A stretch of DNA of 64,000 nucleotides from positions 124,001 through 188,000 of the forward strand of contig NZ_BMTR01000010.1 of the NCBI RefSeq assembly GCF_014649775.1. Reading direction: 5' to 3'. Source of the stretch: Streptomyces longisporoflavus (GTDB lineage: Bacteria; Actinomycetota; Actinomycetes; Streptomycetales; Streptomycetaceae). Shown here in pieces: positions 1-8,388 of this stretch. The notes under the pieces were generated by a model. That model saw only the letters and a list, made by a program, of their open reading frames with translations. It searched no databases and had not been told where the DNA came from. The position numbers and the translations under genes are program-made. Within the stretch, counting starts at the first letter, position 1, and each line of letters opens with the position of its first letter.

Positions 1-10
1 GCCGTCAGCC

Positions 11-1417
11 ATGAACCCTCCTCATCTTCCGAAAGTGGCCGGAATCGATTCAACTGTTCCGCCACCAGCCCACACTGTCCCGCCGGCCCCGCAGGCCCAG
101 AGCGCACCGACCCTGCTGATCCAGGACCGGCTCGCGGGTTGGATCTCCGATCTGACCACCCTCCAGGAGCTCACCGAGCGCCTGGCCCGCACCGTCACCC
201 TCGACGAGGCCCTGCACGAACTGCTGCGCGCCGGAGCCGCCCTCGTGGGCGCACGACGTGGCCTGCTCGCCCTGGAACCCGCCGACCGGCTCGGCCCCGA
301 CACCACCATCGGCCTCGGCCTCACCCGCGCCGACCTCGGCCACATCGAGACCGTGCCGCGCGGCGCCACCGCCTTCGGGCGACTCCTCGACGCGCCGCCC
401 GCGCCGCCCGCGCCGCCGGCCACACAGACCGAGCCAGACGAACTCGACGAGCTGGTCGAGGCCGATCTGCTCGCCGACAGCGGTCTCGACCCCCGCCACC
501 GCGAGGTCGCCGTCCGCCTCGGGTACGCCGCGAGTTACGCACTGCCCCTGTCCACCGAGACCGCGGGCCGCATCGGCGCCGCCGTCTGGCTGTACGACGA
601 ACCCGCGGAGCCCGACGAGCGCCGGCGCCACCTCATCGGCCTCTACGCCCGGCAGGCCGCCGAGCACCTGGCGCGCCTTGTCGAACTGGAGCGCGCCCGC
701 AGGACGGAGGCCACCCTCCGCGAGGAGCTGCTGCCCTCGCGCCTGCCGCGGGTCGCCGGGGTGCGGCTGGCCGCCCGGCACCGCACCTGCGCGCGCGGGG
801 GCGGCGACTGGTTCGACGCGCTGCCGCTGCCCGAAGCCGCGCTCGGTCTCGCGGTCGGGTCCGTCACCGGGTCGGGGCCCAGCGCCGTCGCCGCGATGGG
901 GCGCCTGCGGGCCTCCTTGCGGGCGTACGCCGTGATGGAGGGCGAGGACCCCGTCGCCGTACTGTCCGATCTGGAACTGCTCCTGAGGCTCACCGAGCCC
1001 GCGCGGTCGGCGACGGCCCTCTTCGCGTACTGCGAGCCGGCCCAGCGCAAGATCATCCTGGCCGGTGCCGGGCACACCCCGCCCCTGGTGATCGGCGAGC
1101 GGCGCACGGAGTTCGTGGAGACCTCGCTTTCGGCGCCCCTCGGGATGCTCGCCTGCTGGGAGGCGCCGAGCGTGGAGTTCAGGACGGAGCCCGGAGAAAC
1201 GGTGCTGCTCTACACGGACGGCCTGCTCCACCGCACCGGAGACCCCATGGACCGGGCCTTCGCGCGGCTGCACGCGGCGGCGGCGAGTGTGCCGAAGTCA
1301 GTGCGCGACGACCCGGACGCGCTCACGGACCACATCCTGCGGACCGTGCTGCCGGACGGGCTCGACCAGCTCGCGAGCGACGAGGACGTGGTTCTGCTCG
1401 CGGCCCGTTTCGAGTGA
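11..1417 (+). CDS. GAF/SpoIIE-type PP2C serine/threonine phosphatase
   Basis: Predicted cytosolic protein phosphatase of the SpoIIE/RsbU type, the class that controls anti-sigma-factor antagonists. The 468-residue product has a Pro/Ala-rich N-terminus (about 1-40), a GAF-like region (about 45-215) and a PP2C/SpoIIE domain (about 235-468). The domain shows GGDWFD near residue 264, AGAGHTPP, LYTDGLLHR near 400 and the terminal DEDVVLLAAR. Odd: the usual metal-binding motif GDVxGHG reads GSVTGSG, so one conserved Asp and the His are Ser. Catalysis may be weak or lost. Only ten bases precede the ATG, with no ribosome site visible and an open frame upstream, so the true start may lie outside the window. 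The family call is firm; the substrate is unknown. Confidence 0.85.
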   Translation: MNPPHLPKVAGIDSTVPPPAHTVPPAPQAQSAPTLLIQDRLAGWISDLTTLQELTERLARTVTLDEALHELLRAGAALVGARRGLLALEPADRLGPDTTIGLGLTRADLGHIETVPRGATAFGRLLDAPPAPPAPPATQTEPDELDELVEADLLADSGLDPRHREVAVRLGYAASYALPLSTETAGRIGAAVWLYDEPAEPDERRRHLIGLYARQAAEHLARLVELERARRTEATLREELLPSRLPRVAGVRLAARHRTCARGGGDWFDALPLPEAALGLAVGSVTGSGPSAVAAMGRLRASLRAYAVMEGEDPVAVLSDLELLLRLTEPARSATALFAYCEPAQRKIILAGAGHTPPLVIGERRTEFVETSLSAPLGMLACWEAPSVEFRTEPGETVLLYTDGLLHRTGDPMDRAFARLHAAAASVPKSVRDDPDALTDHILRTVLPDGLDQLASDEDVVLLAARFE

Positions 1418-1494
1418 CCCCGGCTCTTCCCGGTGACCTCCGCAATACGGCATGTAATGGGCCTTCCGCCTCTGGGACCCCTTCCGTACGCCCG

Positions 1495-1500
1495 TACGAT
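1495..1500 (+). promoter_or_regulatory. Probable -10 element for the aminopeptidase P gene
   Basis: TACGAT lies 35 bases before the GTG start of the aminopeptidase P gene and fits the HrdB-type consensus TAnnnT. It would give a short leader carrying the AGGAGG ribosome site. No convincing -35 element is seen. Confidence 0.35.
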
Positions 1501-1535
1501 GGAGGGGGTTCAGTGTCGTACATAGGAGGCAGATC

Positions 1536-3041
1536 GTGTCGGAGGAGCTCATTCGGGAGAACCCGGAGACCCCGGAAGGCCTGGAGCCCGAGCCCGCGGA
1601 AGAGCCGATCAAGCAGCGCAAGAACGGCCTGTACCCGGGCGTGTCCGACGAGCTCGCCGAGAACATGAAGTCCGGATGGGCCGACACCGAGCTGCACGAC
1701 CTGCGGCCGATCGCCCAGGCCGAGCACACCGCCGCCCGCCGTGCCGCGCTCTCCGCCCGCTTCCCGGGCGAGCGTCTGGTGATCCCCGCGGGCAATCTCA
1801 AGACCCGCTCGAACGACACCGAGTACGCCTTCCGCGCCTCCGTCGAGTACGCGTACCTCACCGGCGGCCGGCCCAATGAGAGCACTGACGGCGTCCTCGT
1901 CCTGGAGCCCGCGGACTTCGCCGACGGCACGAGCGGCCACGAGGCCACCATCTACCTGCTGCCGCGCTCCGACCGCGAGAACGGCGAGTTCTGGCTGGAC
2001 GGCCAGGGCGAGCTGTGGGTCGGCCGCAGGCACTCCCTCACCGAGGCCGAGACGCTGTACGGCATCCCGGCGTCCGACGTGCGCGAGCTGCCCGCGCGGC
2101 TGCGCGAGGCGACCGGTTCCGTCCGGGTCGTCCGCGGCTACGACGCCGGCATCGAGGCCGCCCTGACCGACAAGGTCACCGCCGAGCGCGACGAGGAGCT
2201 GCGCGTCTTCCTCTCCGAGGCCCGCCTGGTCAAGGACGAGTTCGAGATCGGCGAGCTGCAGAAGGCGTGCGACTCGACGGCCCGCGGCTTCGAAGACGTC
2301 GTGCGCGTCCTGGACAAGGCCGAGGCGACCAGCGAGCGCTACATCGAGGGCACCTTCTTCCTGCGCGCCCGCGTCGACGGCAACGACATCGGCTACGGCT
2401 CGATCTGCGCCGCGGGACCGCACGCCACGACGCTGCACTGGGTGCGCAACGACGGCGCCGTGCGCTCCGGCGAGCTGCTGCTGCTCGACGCGGGTGTCGA
2501 GACGCACACGTACTACACCGCCGACGTGACGCGGACGCTGCCGATCAACGGCCGCTACAACGAACTGCAGCGGAAGATCTACGACGCCGTGTACGAGGCC
2601 CAGGAGGCCGGCATCGCGGCGGTGAAGCCCGGCGCCAAGTACCTCGACTTCCACGAGGCCGCGCAGCGCGTGCTCGCCGAGAAGCTCGTGGAGTGGGGGC
2701 TCGTCGAGGGCCCCGTCGAGCGTGTCCTGGAGCTCGGTCTCCAGCGCCGCTGGACCCTGCACGGCACCGGTCACATGCTCGGCATGGACGTCCACGACTG
2801 CGCGGCCGCGCGCCGTGAGACGTACGCCGACGGTGTCCTGGAGCCCGGCATGTGCCTGACCGTCGAGCCCGGTCTGTACTTCCAGGCGGACGACCTGACC
2901 GTGCCGGAGGAGTACCGCGGCATCGGCGTGCGGATCGAGGACGACATCCTCGTGACGGCCGACGGCAACAAGAACCTCTCCGCGGCGCTCCCGCGGCGGG
3001 CCGATGACGTCGAGGCGTGGATGGCCGAGCTCAAGGGCTGA
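1536..3041 (+). CDS. Aminopeptidase P family protein (Xaa-Pro aminopeptidase)
   Basis: Predicted cytosolic dinuclear-metal peptidase that removes an N-terminal residue preceding proline. The 501-residue length fits bacterial aminopeptidase P. An AMP_N-type domain covers about 55-190 and the M24 pita-bread domain about 215-495. All five metal ligands are visible: Asp near 317 (LLLDAG), Asp near 329 (TADVTRT), His near 412 (GTGHMLGMDVHD), Glu near 443 (TVEPGLYF) and Glu near 467 (RIEDD). The GTG start follows AGGAGG at seven bases. A strong hairpin follows the stop, so the gene is probably monocistronic. A second, much smaller M24 protein is encoded at 20300. Confidence 0.93.
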   Translation: MSEELIRENPETPEGLEPEPAEEPIKQRKNGLYPGVSDELAENMKSGWADTELHDLRPIAQAEHTAARRAALSARFPGERLVIPAGNLKTRSNDTEYAFRASVEYAYLTGGRPNESTDGVLVLEPADFADGTSGHEATIYLLPRSDRENGEFWLDGQGELWVGRRHSLTEAETLYGIPASDVRELPARLREATGSVRVVRGYDAGIEAALTDKVTAERDEELRVFLSEARLVKDEFEIGELQKACDSTARGFEDVVRVLDKAEATSERYIEGTFFLRARVDGNDIGYGSICAAGPHATTLHWVRNDGAVRSGELLLLDAGVETHTYYTADVTRTLPINGRYNELQRKIYDAVYEAQEAGIAAVKPGAKYLDFHEAAQRVLAEKLVEWGLVEGPVERVLELGLQRRWTLHGTGHMLGMDVHDCAAARRETYADGVLEPGMCLTVEPGLYFQADDLTVPEEYRGIGVRIEDDILVTADGNKNLSAALPRRADDVEAWMAELKG

Positions 3042-3060
3042 GGGTCCTCTTCGTCCCGGG

Positions 3061-3093
3061 AACCGGGCCTCTTCTTTAAGAAGGGGCCCGGTT
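3061..3093 (+). terminator. Terminator after the aminopeptidase P gene
   Basis: Arms AACCGGGCC (3061-3069) and GGCCCGGTT (3085-3093) pair perfectly. An inner CTTC/GAAG stem extends the hairpin to a TTTAA loop. It sits 19 bases after the stop codon and before the convergent AhpD-like gene, so it may act on both strands. Confidence 0.8.
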
Positions 3094-3128
3094 TCGCGTT
3101 TCCGGGGGCCCGGCGATCACGGCAAGGT

Positions 3129-3650
3129 CTAGCGCTCGTCTTCGCCCGCCACCTTGGCGGTGCTCAGGGCGATGCGGTTCCAGGTGTTGATGGTGAAGAT
3201 CAGGGCCAGCACGTGGCCGAGCTCCGTCTCGTCGAACTGCGCCGCCGCACGGGCGTAGACGTCGTCCGGGACGCCGCCCCGGTGGACGAGCGTGACGGCC
3301 TCGGTCAGGTCGAGGGCCGCCTGCTCCTTCTCCGTGAAGAAGTTCCTCGCCTCGCGCCAGACGCCGATCATGTGCAGCCGCGCCTCGTCCTCGCCCGCCT
3401 TGCGCGCGTCGGAGGTGTGCATGTGCAGGCAGTAGGCGCAGCCGTTGAGCAGCGAGGCGCGGATCTGGATCAGTTCGACCAGGGCGGGGTCGAGTCCGTC
3501 GCGGGCTGCGGCGTCGAGCCCGATCACCGCCTTGAAGACCTTGGGGACGGCCTTGGCGAAGTTGAGCCGGGGGGTGTGGGTGTGGGTGTGGGTCTGGCTG
3601 CCAGCGGGGGCGTGCGGGGAGGTCTGTGTGGCGGTCTCGTTGTTCGTCAT
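3129..3650 (-). CDS. AhpD-like / carboxymuconolactone decarboxylase family protein
   Basis: Predicted peroxidase-like or redox protein of the AhpD/CMD fold. The motif E-x11-C-x2-C-x3-H is intact, with the CAYC cysteines at about residues 71 and 74 and His near 78. This is the proton-relay and disulfide signature of AhpD. About 173 residues from the ATG at 3650; an ATG two codons upstream (3656) is equally possible. A more upstream start (3710) would run into the divergent MocR gene and is rejected. About 47 bases separate the two starts, so the MocR protein probably controls this gene. The N-terminal His/Thr-rich stretch (THTHTHTP) is unusual for the family. The physiological substrate cannot be told from sequence. 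Confidence 0.88.
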   Translation of the reverse strand: MTNNETATQTSPHAPAGSQTHTHTHTPRLNFAKAVPKVFKAVIGLDAAARDGLDPALVELIQIRASLLNGCAYCLHMHTSDARKAGEDEARLHMIGVWREARNFFTEKEQAALDLTEAVTLVHRGGVPDDVYARAAAQFDETELGHVLALIFTINTWNRIALSTAKVAGEDER

Positions 3651-3697
3651 GACCATGAATCTACGGGCGGGATAGACCTTGGATAGGGTGCATTCCC

Positions 3698-5134
3698 ATG
3701 CCGGAATCATGGGTCAATTTGGCCGAGCGCATCGGGAGTGACCTGCACCTGGAGCTCTCCGGGGCGGGTGGCCGCCGTGCCGTCCTCATCCGTGCGCTGC
3801 GCGACGCCGTGCGCGAGGGGCGGCTCGCTCCGGGGACGCGGCTTCCGCCCTACCGCTCCCTGGCCGCCGATCTGGGCATCGCCCGTAACACCGTCGCCGA
3901 CGCGTACGCCGAGCTGGTCGCCGAGGGCTGGCTGACCGCGCGGCAGGGATCCGGCACCCGGGTGGCCGACCGGGCGGCGCCTCCCGCGCGCACCCGCCGC
4001 CCCAAACGGGCCCCCTCCCGGCCCGCGACGCCCGCCCCGCCCGCGTACGACCTGCGCCAGGGCCGGCCGGACGCCGCTTCCTTCCCGCGGACCGCGTGGC
4101 TCGCCGCGGCCCGGCGCGCCCTCAACTCCGCGCCGAACGAGGCCTTCGGGCCCGGTGACCCGCAGGGCCGCATCGAGCTGCGCCGGGCGCTCGCGGGCTA
4201 TCTGGGGCGCGCCCGCGGGGTGCGCACCGACCCGGAGCGGATCGTGGTGTGCTCCGGGTTCGCGCACGCCCTGCGGCTGCTGTTCGGGGGCGGGGGAGGG
4301 GGGATTCTGCGGGGCCCGCTGGCCGTGGAGTCGTACGGCCTCGGCTTTCACCGGTCGATCCTCCGGACCGCGGGCGTACGGACGGTCCCGCTCGCCCTCG
4401 ACGAAAAAGGCGCCCGCGTCGAGGAACTGACCGGCAGTCAGCGCGTCCGCGGCGTGCTGCTCACACCCGCACACCAGTTCCCGACCGGTGGTCCCTTGCA
4501 CCCGTCCCGGCGAGCGGCGGTGATCGACTGGGCGCGTACCCGCGGCGGCCTCGTCCTGGAGGACGACTACGACGGCGAGTTCCGCTACGACCGGGAGCCC
4601 GTGGGCGCCGTGCAGGGCCTGGATCCCGAACGCGTCGTCTACATGGGCTCGGTGAGCAAGAGTCTCTCCCCCGGAGTGCGTCTGGGGTGGCTTGTTCTGC
4701 CCGAACACCTCATCGACGACGTGCTCGCGGCGAAGGGCGAACGGGAGGCGTGGGTCAGCGTCGTCGACCAGCTCACGCTCGCCGACCTCATCGAGACGGG
4801 CCATTACGACCGGCACATCCGGCGCATGCGTCAGCGCTACCGCAACCGCCGCGATCAACTCGTCGCCGCTCTCGCCGCGCACGCCCCGCACATCAGCCCC
4901 ACCGGCGTCGCCGCCGGCCTGCACGCCGTTCTGCGGCTGCCTCCCGGCACCGAACAGTCCACGGCGAAGGCGGCCGCCTGGCAGGGCCTCGCGCTGGAAG
5001 GTCTCGCGGAATTCCGCCACCCGGAAGCCACGATGCCCGCGTCCGACGGCCTGGTCGTCGGCTACTCCACACCGCCGGAGCACGCCTACGGAGCGGCCCT
5101 CGAAGCCCTGTGCAGGGCGCTGCCACCGGGCTGA
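3698..5134 (+). CDS. MocR/PdxR-type transcriptional regulator (GntR HTH + aminotransferase domain)
   Basis: Predicted PLP-dependent DNA-binding regulator. The 478 residues comprise a GntR winged helix (about 12-82, with RLPPYRSLAADLGIARNTV), a basic Pro/Arg linker (about 85-112) and a class I aminotransferase domain (about 115-475). The latter has EDDYDGEFRYD near 288 and the PLP-binding Lys near 321 in SVSKSLSPG. It starts divergently from the AhpD-like gene with overlapping promoter regions. By MocR precedent it probably controls that gene and itself. Its 3' end lies 21 bases from the convergent anti-sigma-type gene, with a hairpin between them. The effector is unknown. A second MocR protein is encoded at 59701. 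Confidence 0.9.
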   Translation: MPESWVNLAERIGSDLHLELSGAGGRRAVLIRALRDAVREGRLAPGTRLPPYRSLAADLGIARNTVADAYAELVAEGWLTARQGSGTRVADRAAPPARTRRPKRAPSRPATPAPPAYDLRQGRPDAASFPRTAWLAAARRALNSAPNEAFGPGDPQGRIELRRALAGYLGRARGVRTDPERIVVCSGFAHALRLLFGGGGGGILRGPLAVESYGLGFHRSILRTAGVRTVPLALDEKGARVEELTGSQRVRGVLLTPAHQFPTGGPLHPSRRAAVIDWARTRGGLVLEDDYDGEFRYDREPVGAVQGLDPERVVYMGSVSKSLSPGVRLGWLVLPEHLIDDVLAAKGEREAWVSVVDQLTLADLIETGHYDRHIRRMRQRYRNRRDQLVAALAAHAPHISPTGVAAGLHAVLRLPPGTEQSTAKAAAWQGLALEGLAEFRHPEATMPASDGLVVGYSTPPEHAYGAALEALCRALPPG

Positions 5135-5136
5135 GG

Positions 5137-5157
5137 GAGAGGGCCGGGGGCCTTCTC
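5137..5157. terminator. Small bidirectional hairpin between convergent genes
   Basis: GAGAGGGCC (5137-5145) and GGCCTTCTC (5149-5157) pair at eight of nine positions around a GGG loop. It fills the gap between the MocR gene and the convergent anti-sigma-type gene and overlaps the latter's stop codon. Confidence 0.5.
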
Positions 5158-5599
5158 AGGCCGTGACGAGCGGTGTGTCCTCACGCCATTTGAGGATCTT
5201 GTCGAAGCTGATCACCGCGCCGCCCCTGCCCCCCGGCTTGTTGCCGAAGTGCACATGATCGGCGAGCTCCTGGATGAGGTAGAGCCCCCGGCCGTGCTCG
5301 GCGGTGTCGGACGCGGGCACCGTGACGGGCACGAATCCGGGCCCGGAATCAGCCACTTCGATGCGGCACTTCTCGCCGTCCAGATACGCCGTCACCCGAT
5401 AGGCACCGGCCGCGCCCTCGGGGACCGTCGCCCCGCCGTGCTCGACCGCGTTGGCACAGGCCTCGCTGAGGGCCACCGACAGGTCGTACGAGACGTCGGG
5501 ATCCACCCCCGCGGTCTCCATCGTGCCCATCAGCAGCCGGCGGGCCAGCGGGACGCTCGCAGCTTCGCGCCGCAAATGGAGTGACCACCACATGCTCAT
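5156..5599 (-). CDS. RsbW-like anti-sigma-type ATP-binding protein
   Basis: Predicted GHKL-fold serine kinase or anti-sigma factor related to RsbW/SpoIIAB, one of many small HATPase_c_2 proteins in Streptomyces. With the ATG at 5599 it has 147 residues. That start is chosen because AGGAGG sits seven bases upstream; the open frame continues to 5689 without such support. Visible motifs are the N box (LSEACANAVEHGG), DSGPGF and GRGLYLIQEL, which form the ATP pocket. No sigma factor or anti-anti-sigma gene is adjacent, so the partner is unknown. The SpoIIE-type phosphatase at 11-1417 belongs to the same kind of partner-switching network, but a functional link is only inference. Confidence 0.85.
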   Translation of the reverse strand: MSMWWSLHLRREAASVPLARRLLMGTMETAGVDPDVSYDLSVALSEACANAVEHGGATVPEGAAGAYRVTAYLDGEKCRIEVADSGPGFVPVTVPASDTAEHGRGLYLIQELADHVHFGNKPGGRGGAVISFDKILKWREDTPLVTA

Positions 5600-5759
5600 G
5601 CTCCAGCCTCCTGGCCGCGGCTCGACATACCGATACGTATTGCCGCAAGCGGCCGTGTATAAGCGCGCACTTGACGTGATGCCGCCCATACGGCGGACGC
5701 GCGGACGGCTCGGAACGGTGTAGACACGTCCCTCAGAAGCAACTCATGGGTCGCTCAAA

Positions 5760-5819
5760 GGCACTCATTCGACGCCTTCGGCACTTATCGGCCCCCACCG
5801 GCACTCATCGGCACCCACC
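5760..5819. repeat. Three tandem 20-bp units upstream of the copper gene group
   Basis: Units begin GGCACTCATT (5760), GGCACTTATC (5780) and GGCACTCATC (5800). The last two match at 18 of 20 positions; the first is degenerate. They lie 70-130 bases before the membrane-protein gene at 5887, where operators would be expected. I recognise no known binding motif. The rest of 5600-5886 holds the two divergent promoter regions. Confidence 0.7.
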
Positions 5820-5886
5820 GGTATGCACGGGAGCTTGCGGACCTGCCGTATGCGGCGGGTAAGCCCAGTGCAATGATGTTCCGGCC

Positions 5887-6708
5887 ATGACTGCCCCCCA
5901 CCAGCGCGAGGCGCACGCCGGAGTCGATCTCCGACTCCTGAGAGCCGCGGTGTTCGCCGTGCTCTGCGTCGTGCTGTCCGCCGGGGGCCATGTGCTCGCT
6001 TCCTGCGCCGCCGTCCCGCTGTGGACGCTCGGCGTCGGATTCGCCGCCGTCCTCGCCGTCGCCGCGCCCCTCGCCGGGCGCGAGCGGTCACTGCCGGGCA
6101 TCGCCGCCGCGCTCGCTGCCGGGCAGGTGGGCCTGCACGCCCTCTTCGGAGTCGGCCAGCACGGCACCACCGCGGTCGCGGGCTCCGACACCTCCGTGGT
6201 GGAACGGGCAGCGCGGCTGATGTGCGGGGTCGGCGCGGCCAACCTCAGCCCCGCGCAGGCCCACCGGATCCTGACCACGGCGGGCGTGGAACCGGGCGGC
6301 GGGGCCGCGGGCCACGCCATGCACCACAGCGCACCGGCCACGGCGGCGGACAACGCGATGGGCTCGATGTCGCTGCTCCCGTCGCTCCCGATGCTCCTGG
6401 GGCACGTACTCGCCGCCGTTGCCGCCGGATGGCTGCTGCGTCACGGCGACATCGCGCTCCTCAGGCTCGTGCGGCTCTCGGCCCATGGGGCGTACGGAAT
6501 CGCCGAAGCGGCGCTCGTACGTTCCCTGCGCGGGGCACTCGCCCTCGTGGGGGCGCTGCGCGCCGGGCTCCCCGGAGCGCCCGAGATGGCTGCCCGCACG
6601 CCCCGTACGGCGTTCTCCGGACCGCCGCAGCCGCGCGCCAGGGCGTTGCAGCACACGGTGATCAGGCGGGGCCCGCCGGCCGCCGCCGCACTCGCACTCG
6701 CCGCCTGA
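5887..6708 (+). CDS. Actinobacterial membrane protein, first gene of the copper group
   Basis: I recognise no named domain. The 273-residue product has hydrophobic segments near 18-40, 45-66, 70-95 and 155-180, so it is an integral membrane protein with perhaps four helices. Between them lies a His/Met-rich stretch (HAMHHS near 139-145, then MGSMS) of the kind seen in copper-binding proteins. The C-terminal 60 residues are Ala/Arg/Pro-rich. It precedes ycnI, SCO1, PCu(A)C, copCD and a Dyp peroxidase on the same strand, which suggests a role in copper handling. That role is inference from context and the His/Met motif only. Confidence 0.75.
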   Translation: MTAPHQREAHAGVDLRLLRAAVFAVLCVVLSAGGHVLASCAAVPLWTLGVGFAAVLAVAAPLAGRERSLPGIAAALAAGQVGLHALFGVGQHGTTAVAGSDTSVVERAARLMCGVGAANLSPAQAHRILTTAGVEPGGGAAGHAMHHSAPATAADNAMGSMSLLPSLPMLLGHVLAAVAAGWLLRHGDIALLRLVRLSAHGAYGIAEAALVRSLRGALALVGALRAGLPGAPEMAARTPRTAFSGPPQPRARALQHTVIRRGPPAAAALALAA

Positions 6709-6873
6709 CGCGACGCACTCCTACCGCAGCACTACGGAGAGGTGCCTCACGCCGCGCGGCGTCCCACGCGCGCGTGCCGCTCGGTTCGTCGCCGCGCGCA
6801 CTCTCCCCTGATCACCGCTGCCGGCCTGTTCGGCGCCGCTGATCATCACCGCTGAAAGTGGAGTGTTTCTGCC

Positions 6874-7656
6874 ATGTCTGCTCTGTCTGCTCTGTCCGGG
6901 CTGTCCGCACTGTCCTCCTCCGTGAAGGCCTCCCGCGTCTCCGTCGTCGGTGGTGTCGCCGCCTCCGCCGTCCTGCTGCTCTCCGTCCCCGCCTTCGCGC
7001 ACGTCAGCGTCTCCGCCGAGGGCGAGGCCGCCAAGGGCGGCTACGCCACGGTGAACTTCAAGGTGCCGAACGAGATGGACGACGCCTCGACCAACAAGCT
7101 CGAGATCTCCTTCCCCGAGGACCACCCGCTCGCCTCCGTCATGACGTCGCCCGTCCCCGGCTGGACCGCCAAGGTCACCAAGACGAAGCTCGACAAGCCC
7201 CTGGAGATGCACGGCGAGAAGATCGACGAGGCCGTCTCCAAGGTCACCTGGACCGCCGACGGCAAGGGCGTTCAGCCGGGCTCCTTCCAGAAGTTCCCGC
7301 TGTCCATCGGCGCGCTCCCCGAGGACGCCGACGAGCTGGTCTTCAAGGCCGTCCAGACGTACGACAACAAGGAAGTCGTCCGCTGGATCGAGCCGCAGCA
7401 GAAGGGCCAGGAGGAGCCGGAGCACCCAGCCCCGGCCCTCGCCCTCACCGCCGCGTCCGACGAGGGACACGACGCCGCCGCCTCGCACGACGACGACGCG
7501 AAGGAAGACGCGAAGTCGGACGACGAGAGCGAGTCCGCCGCCTCCGCCGACAGCAGCGACACCACCGCCCGCGTCCTCGGCGTCGTCGGCATCGTCGTCG
7601 GCGTCGCCGGTGTGGCGTTCGGCGTGCTCGCCGGTCGTCGGCGCGCCAACAGCTGA
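6874..7656 (+). CDS. ycnI: YcnI family copper-binding protein (DUF1775)
   Basis: Predicted membrane-anchored extracytoplasmic copper-binding protein. A signal peptide covers about 1-42 and ends in PAFA. The mature protein then begins with His43 (AHVSV), the N-terminal histidine that ligates copper in this family. The DUF1775 domain runs to about 180 and contains WIEP near 171. A long acidic/Ala/Ser/His linker (about 185-228) follows, then a single helix (about 231-252) and the basic tail GRRRANS. Length (260) is typical of actinobacterial forms. It precedes the SCO1 and PCu(A)C genes, the usual company of YcnI. A GC-rich hairpin in the gap after the stop (about 7673-7702) may reduce read-through to them. 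Confidence 0.93.
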   Translation: MSALSALSGLSALSSSVKASRVSVVGGVAASAVLLLSVPAFAHVSVSAEGEAAKGGYATVNFKVPNEMDDASTNKLEISFPEDHPLASVMTSPVPGWTAKVTKTKLDKPLEMHGEKIDEAVSKVTWTADGKGVQPGSFQKFPLSIGALPEDADELVFKAVQTYDNKEVVRWIEPQQKGQEEPEHPAPALALTAASDEGHDAAASHDDDAKEDAKSDDESESAASADSSDTTARVLGVVGIVVGVAGVAFGVLAGRRRANS

Positions 7657-7737
7657 GCCACCCCTTCGGGCCGCACCGGCGGGCGTTTCACCCGCCCCCG
7701 GTGCGCCCGGGCCCCCTCACATCTGGGACATTTTCGT

Positions 7738-8388
7738 ATGCGCAAGAAGAAGTTGCTCGCCGCCGCCATGCTGGCCGCGGCCACCCTCACCCTGTCCGCC
7801 TGCGGCGGCGGTGACGACGGCAAGAAGCCCGTCGCGGACGTCTCCGTGGAGTCCAACGGCGACAAGGCCGCGACCATTCTCGACAAGCCCTTCGAGAAGC
7901 CGGACCTCGTCCTCACGGACACGCACGGCAAGAAGTACGACCTGCGCGAGCGGACCAAGGGCAAGCCGACGCTCGTCTACTTCGGCTACACCAACTGCCC
8001 GGACGTCTGCCCCCTGACGATGAGCAACATCGCCGTCGCCAAGAAGGCGCTGCCCAAGGCCGAACAGGACAAGCTCCAGGTCGTCTTCGTCACCACCGAT
8101 CCCGAGCGCGACACTCCCAAGGCCCTCGGCAAGTGGCTCAAGGCCCAGGACACCGACTTCATCGGCCTGACCGGTGACTTCGACACCATCCAGGGCAGCG
8201 CCCGCACCCTCGGCATCAGCATCGAGCCCTCCAAGAAGGAGAAGGGCAAGGTCGTCTCGATGCACGGCACGCAGGTCATCGCCTTCTCTCCGAAGACCGA
8301 CGCCGGGTACGTCCTGTACGGCGAGGACACCACCGTGGACGACTACACCAAGGACCTCCCCAAGATCGTCAAGGGAGCGACTCCGTGA
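7738..8388 (+). CDS. SCO1/SenC family copper metallochaperone lipoprotein
   Basis: Predicted membrane-anchored thioredoxin-fold chaperone that delivers copper to, or reduces, the CuA centre of cytochrome c oxidase. A lipoprotein signal ends in LSAC (Cys near 22). The copper-binding CPDVC motif lies at about Cys87/Cys91, within GYTNCPDVCPLT, and the conserved His near 176 in MHGTQ. All three ligands are therefore present. The length of 216 residues is normal. The next gene (PCu(A)C) overlaps it by four bases (GTGA), so the two are translationally coupled, as expected for partners in CuA assembly. Confidence 0.95.
   Translation: MRKKKLLAAAMLAAATLTLSACGGGDDGKKPVADVSVESNGDKAATILDKPFEKPDLVLTDTHGKKYDLRERTKGKPTLVYFGYTNCPDVCPLTMSNIAVAKKALPKAEQDKLQVVFVTTDPERDTPKALGKWLKAQDTDFIGLTGDFDTIQGSARTLGISIEPSKKEKGKVVSMHGTQVIAFSPKTDAGYVLYGEDTTVDDYTKDLPKIVKGATP

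Noticed and set aside
1323..2795. Long minus-strand frame opposite aminopeptidase P
   Set aside because: Shadow of a conserved gene; composition is non-protein-like and no motif is seen.
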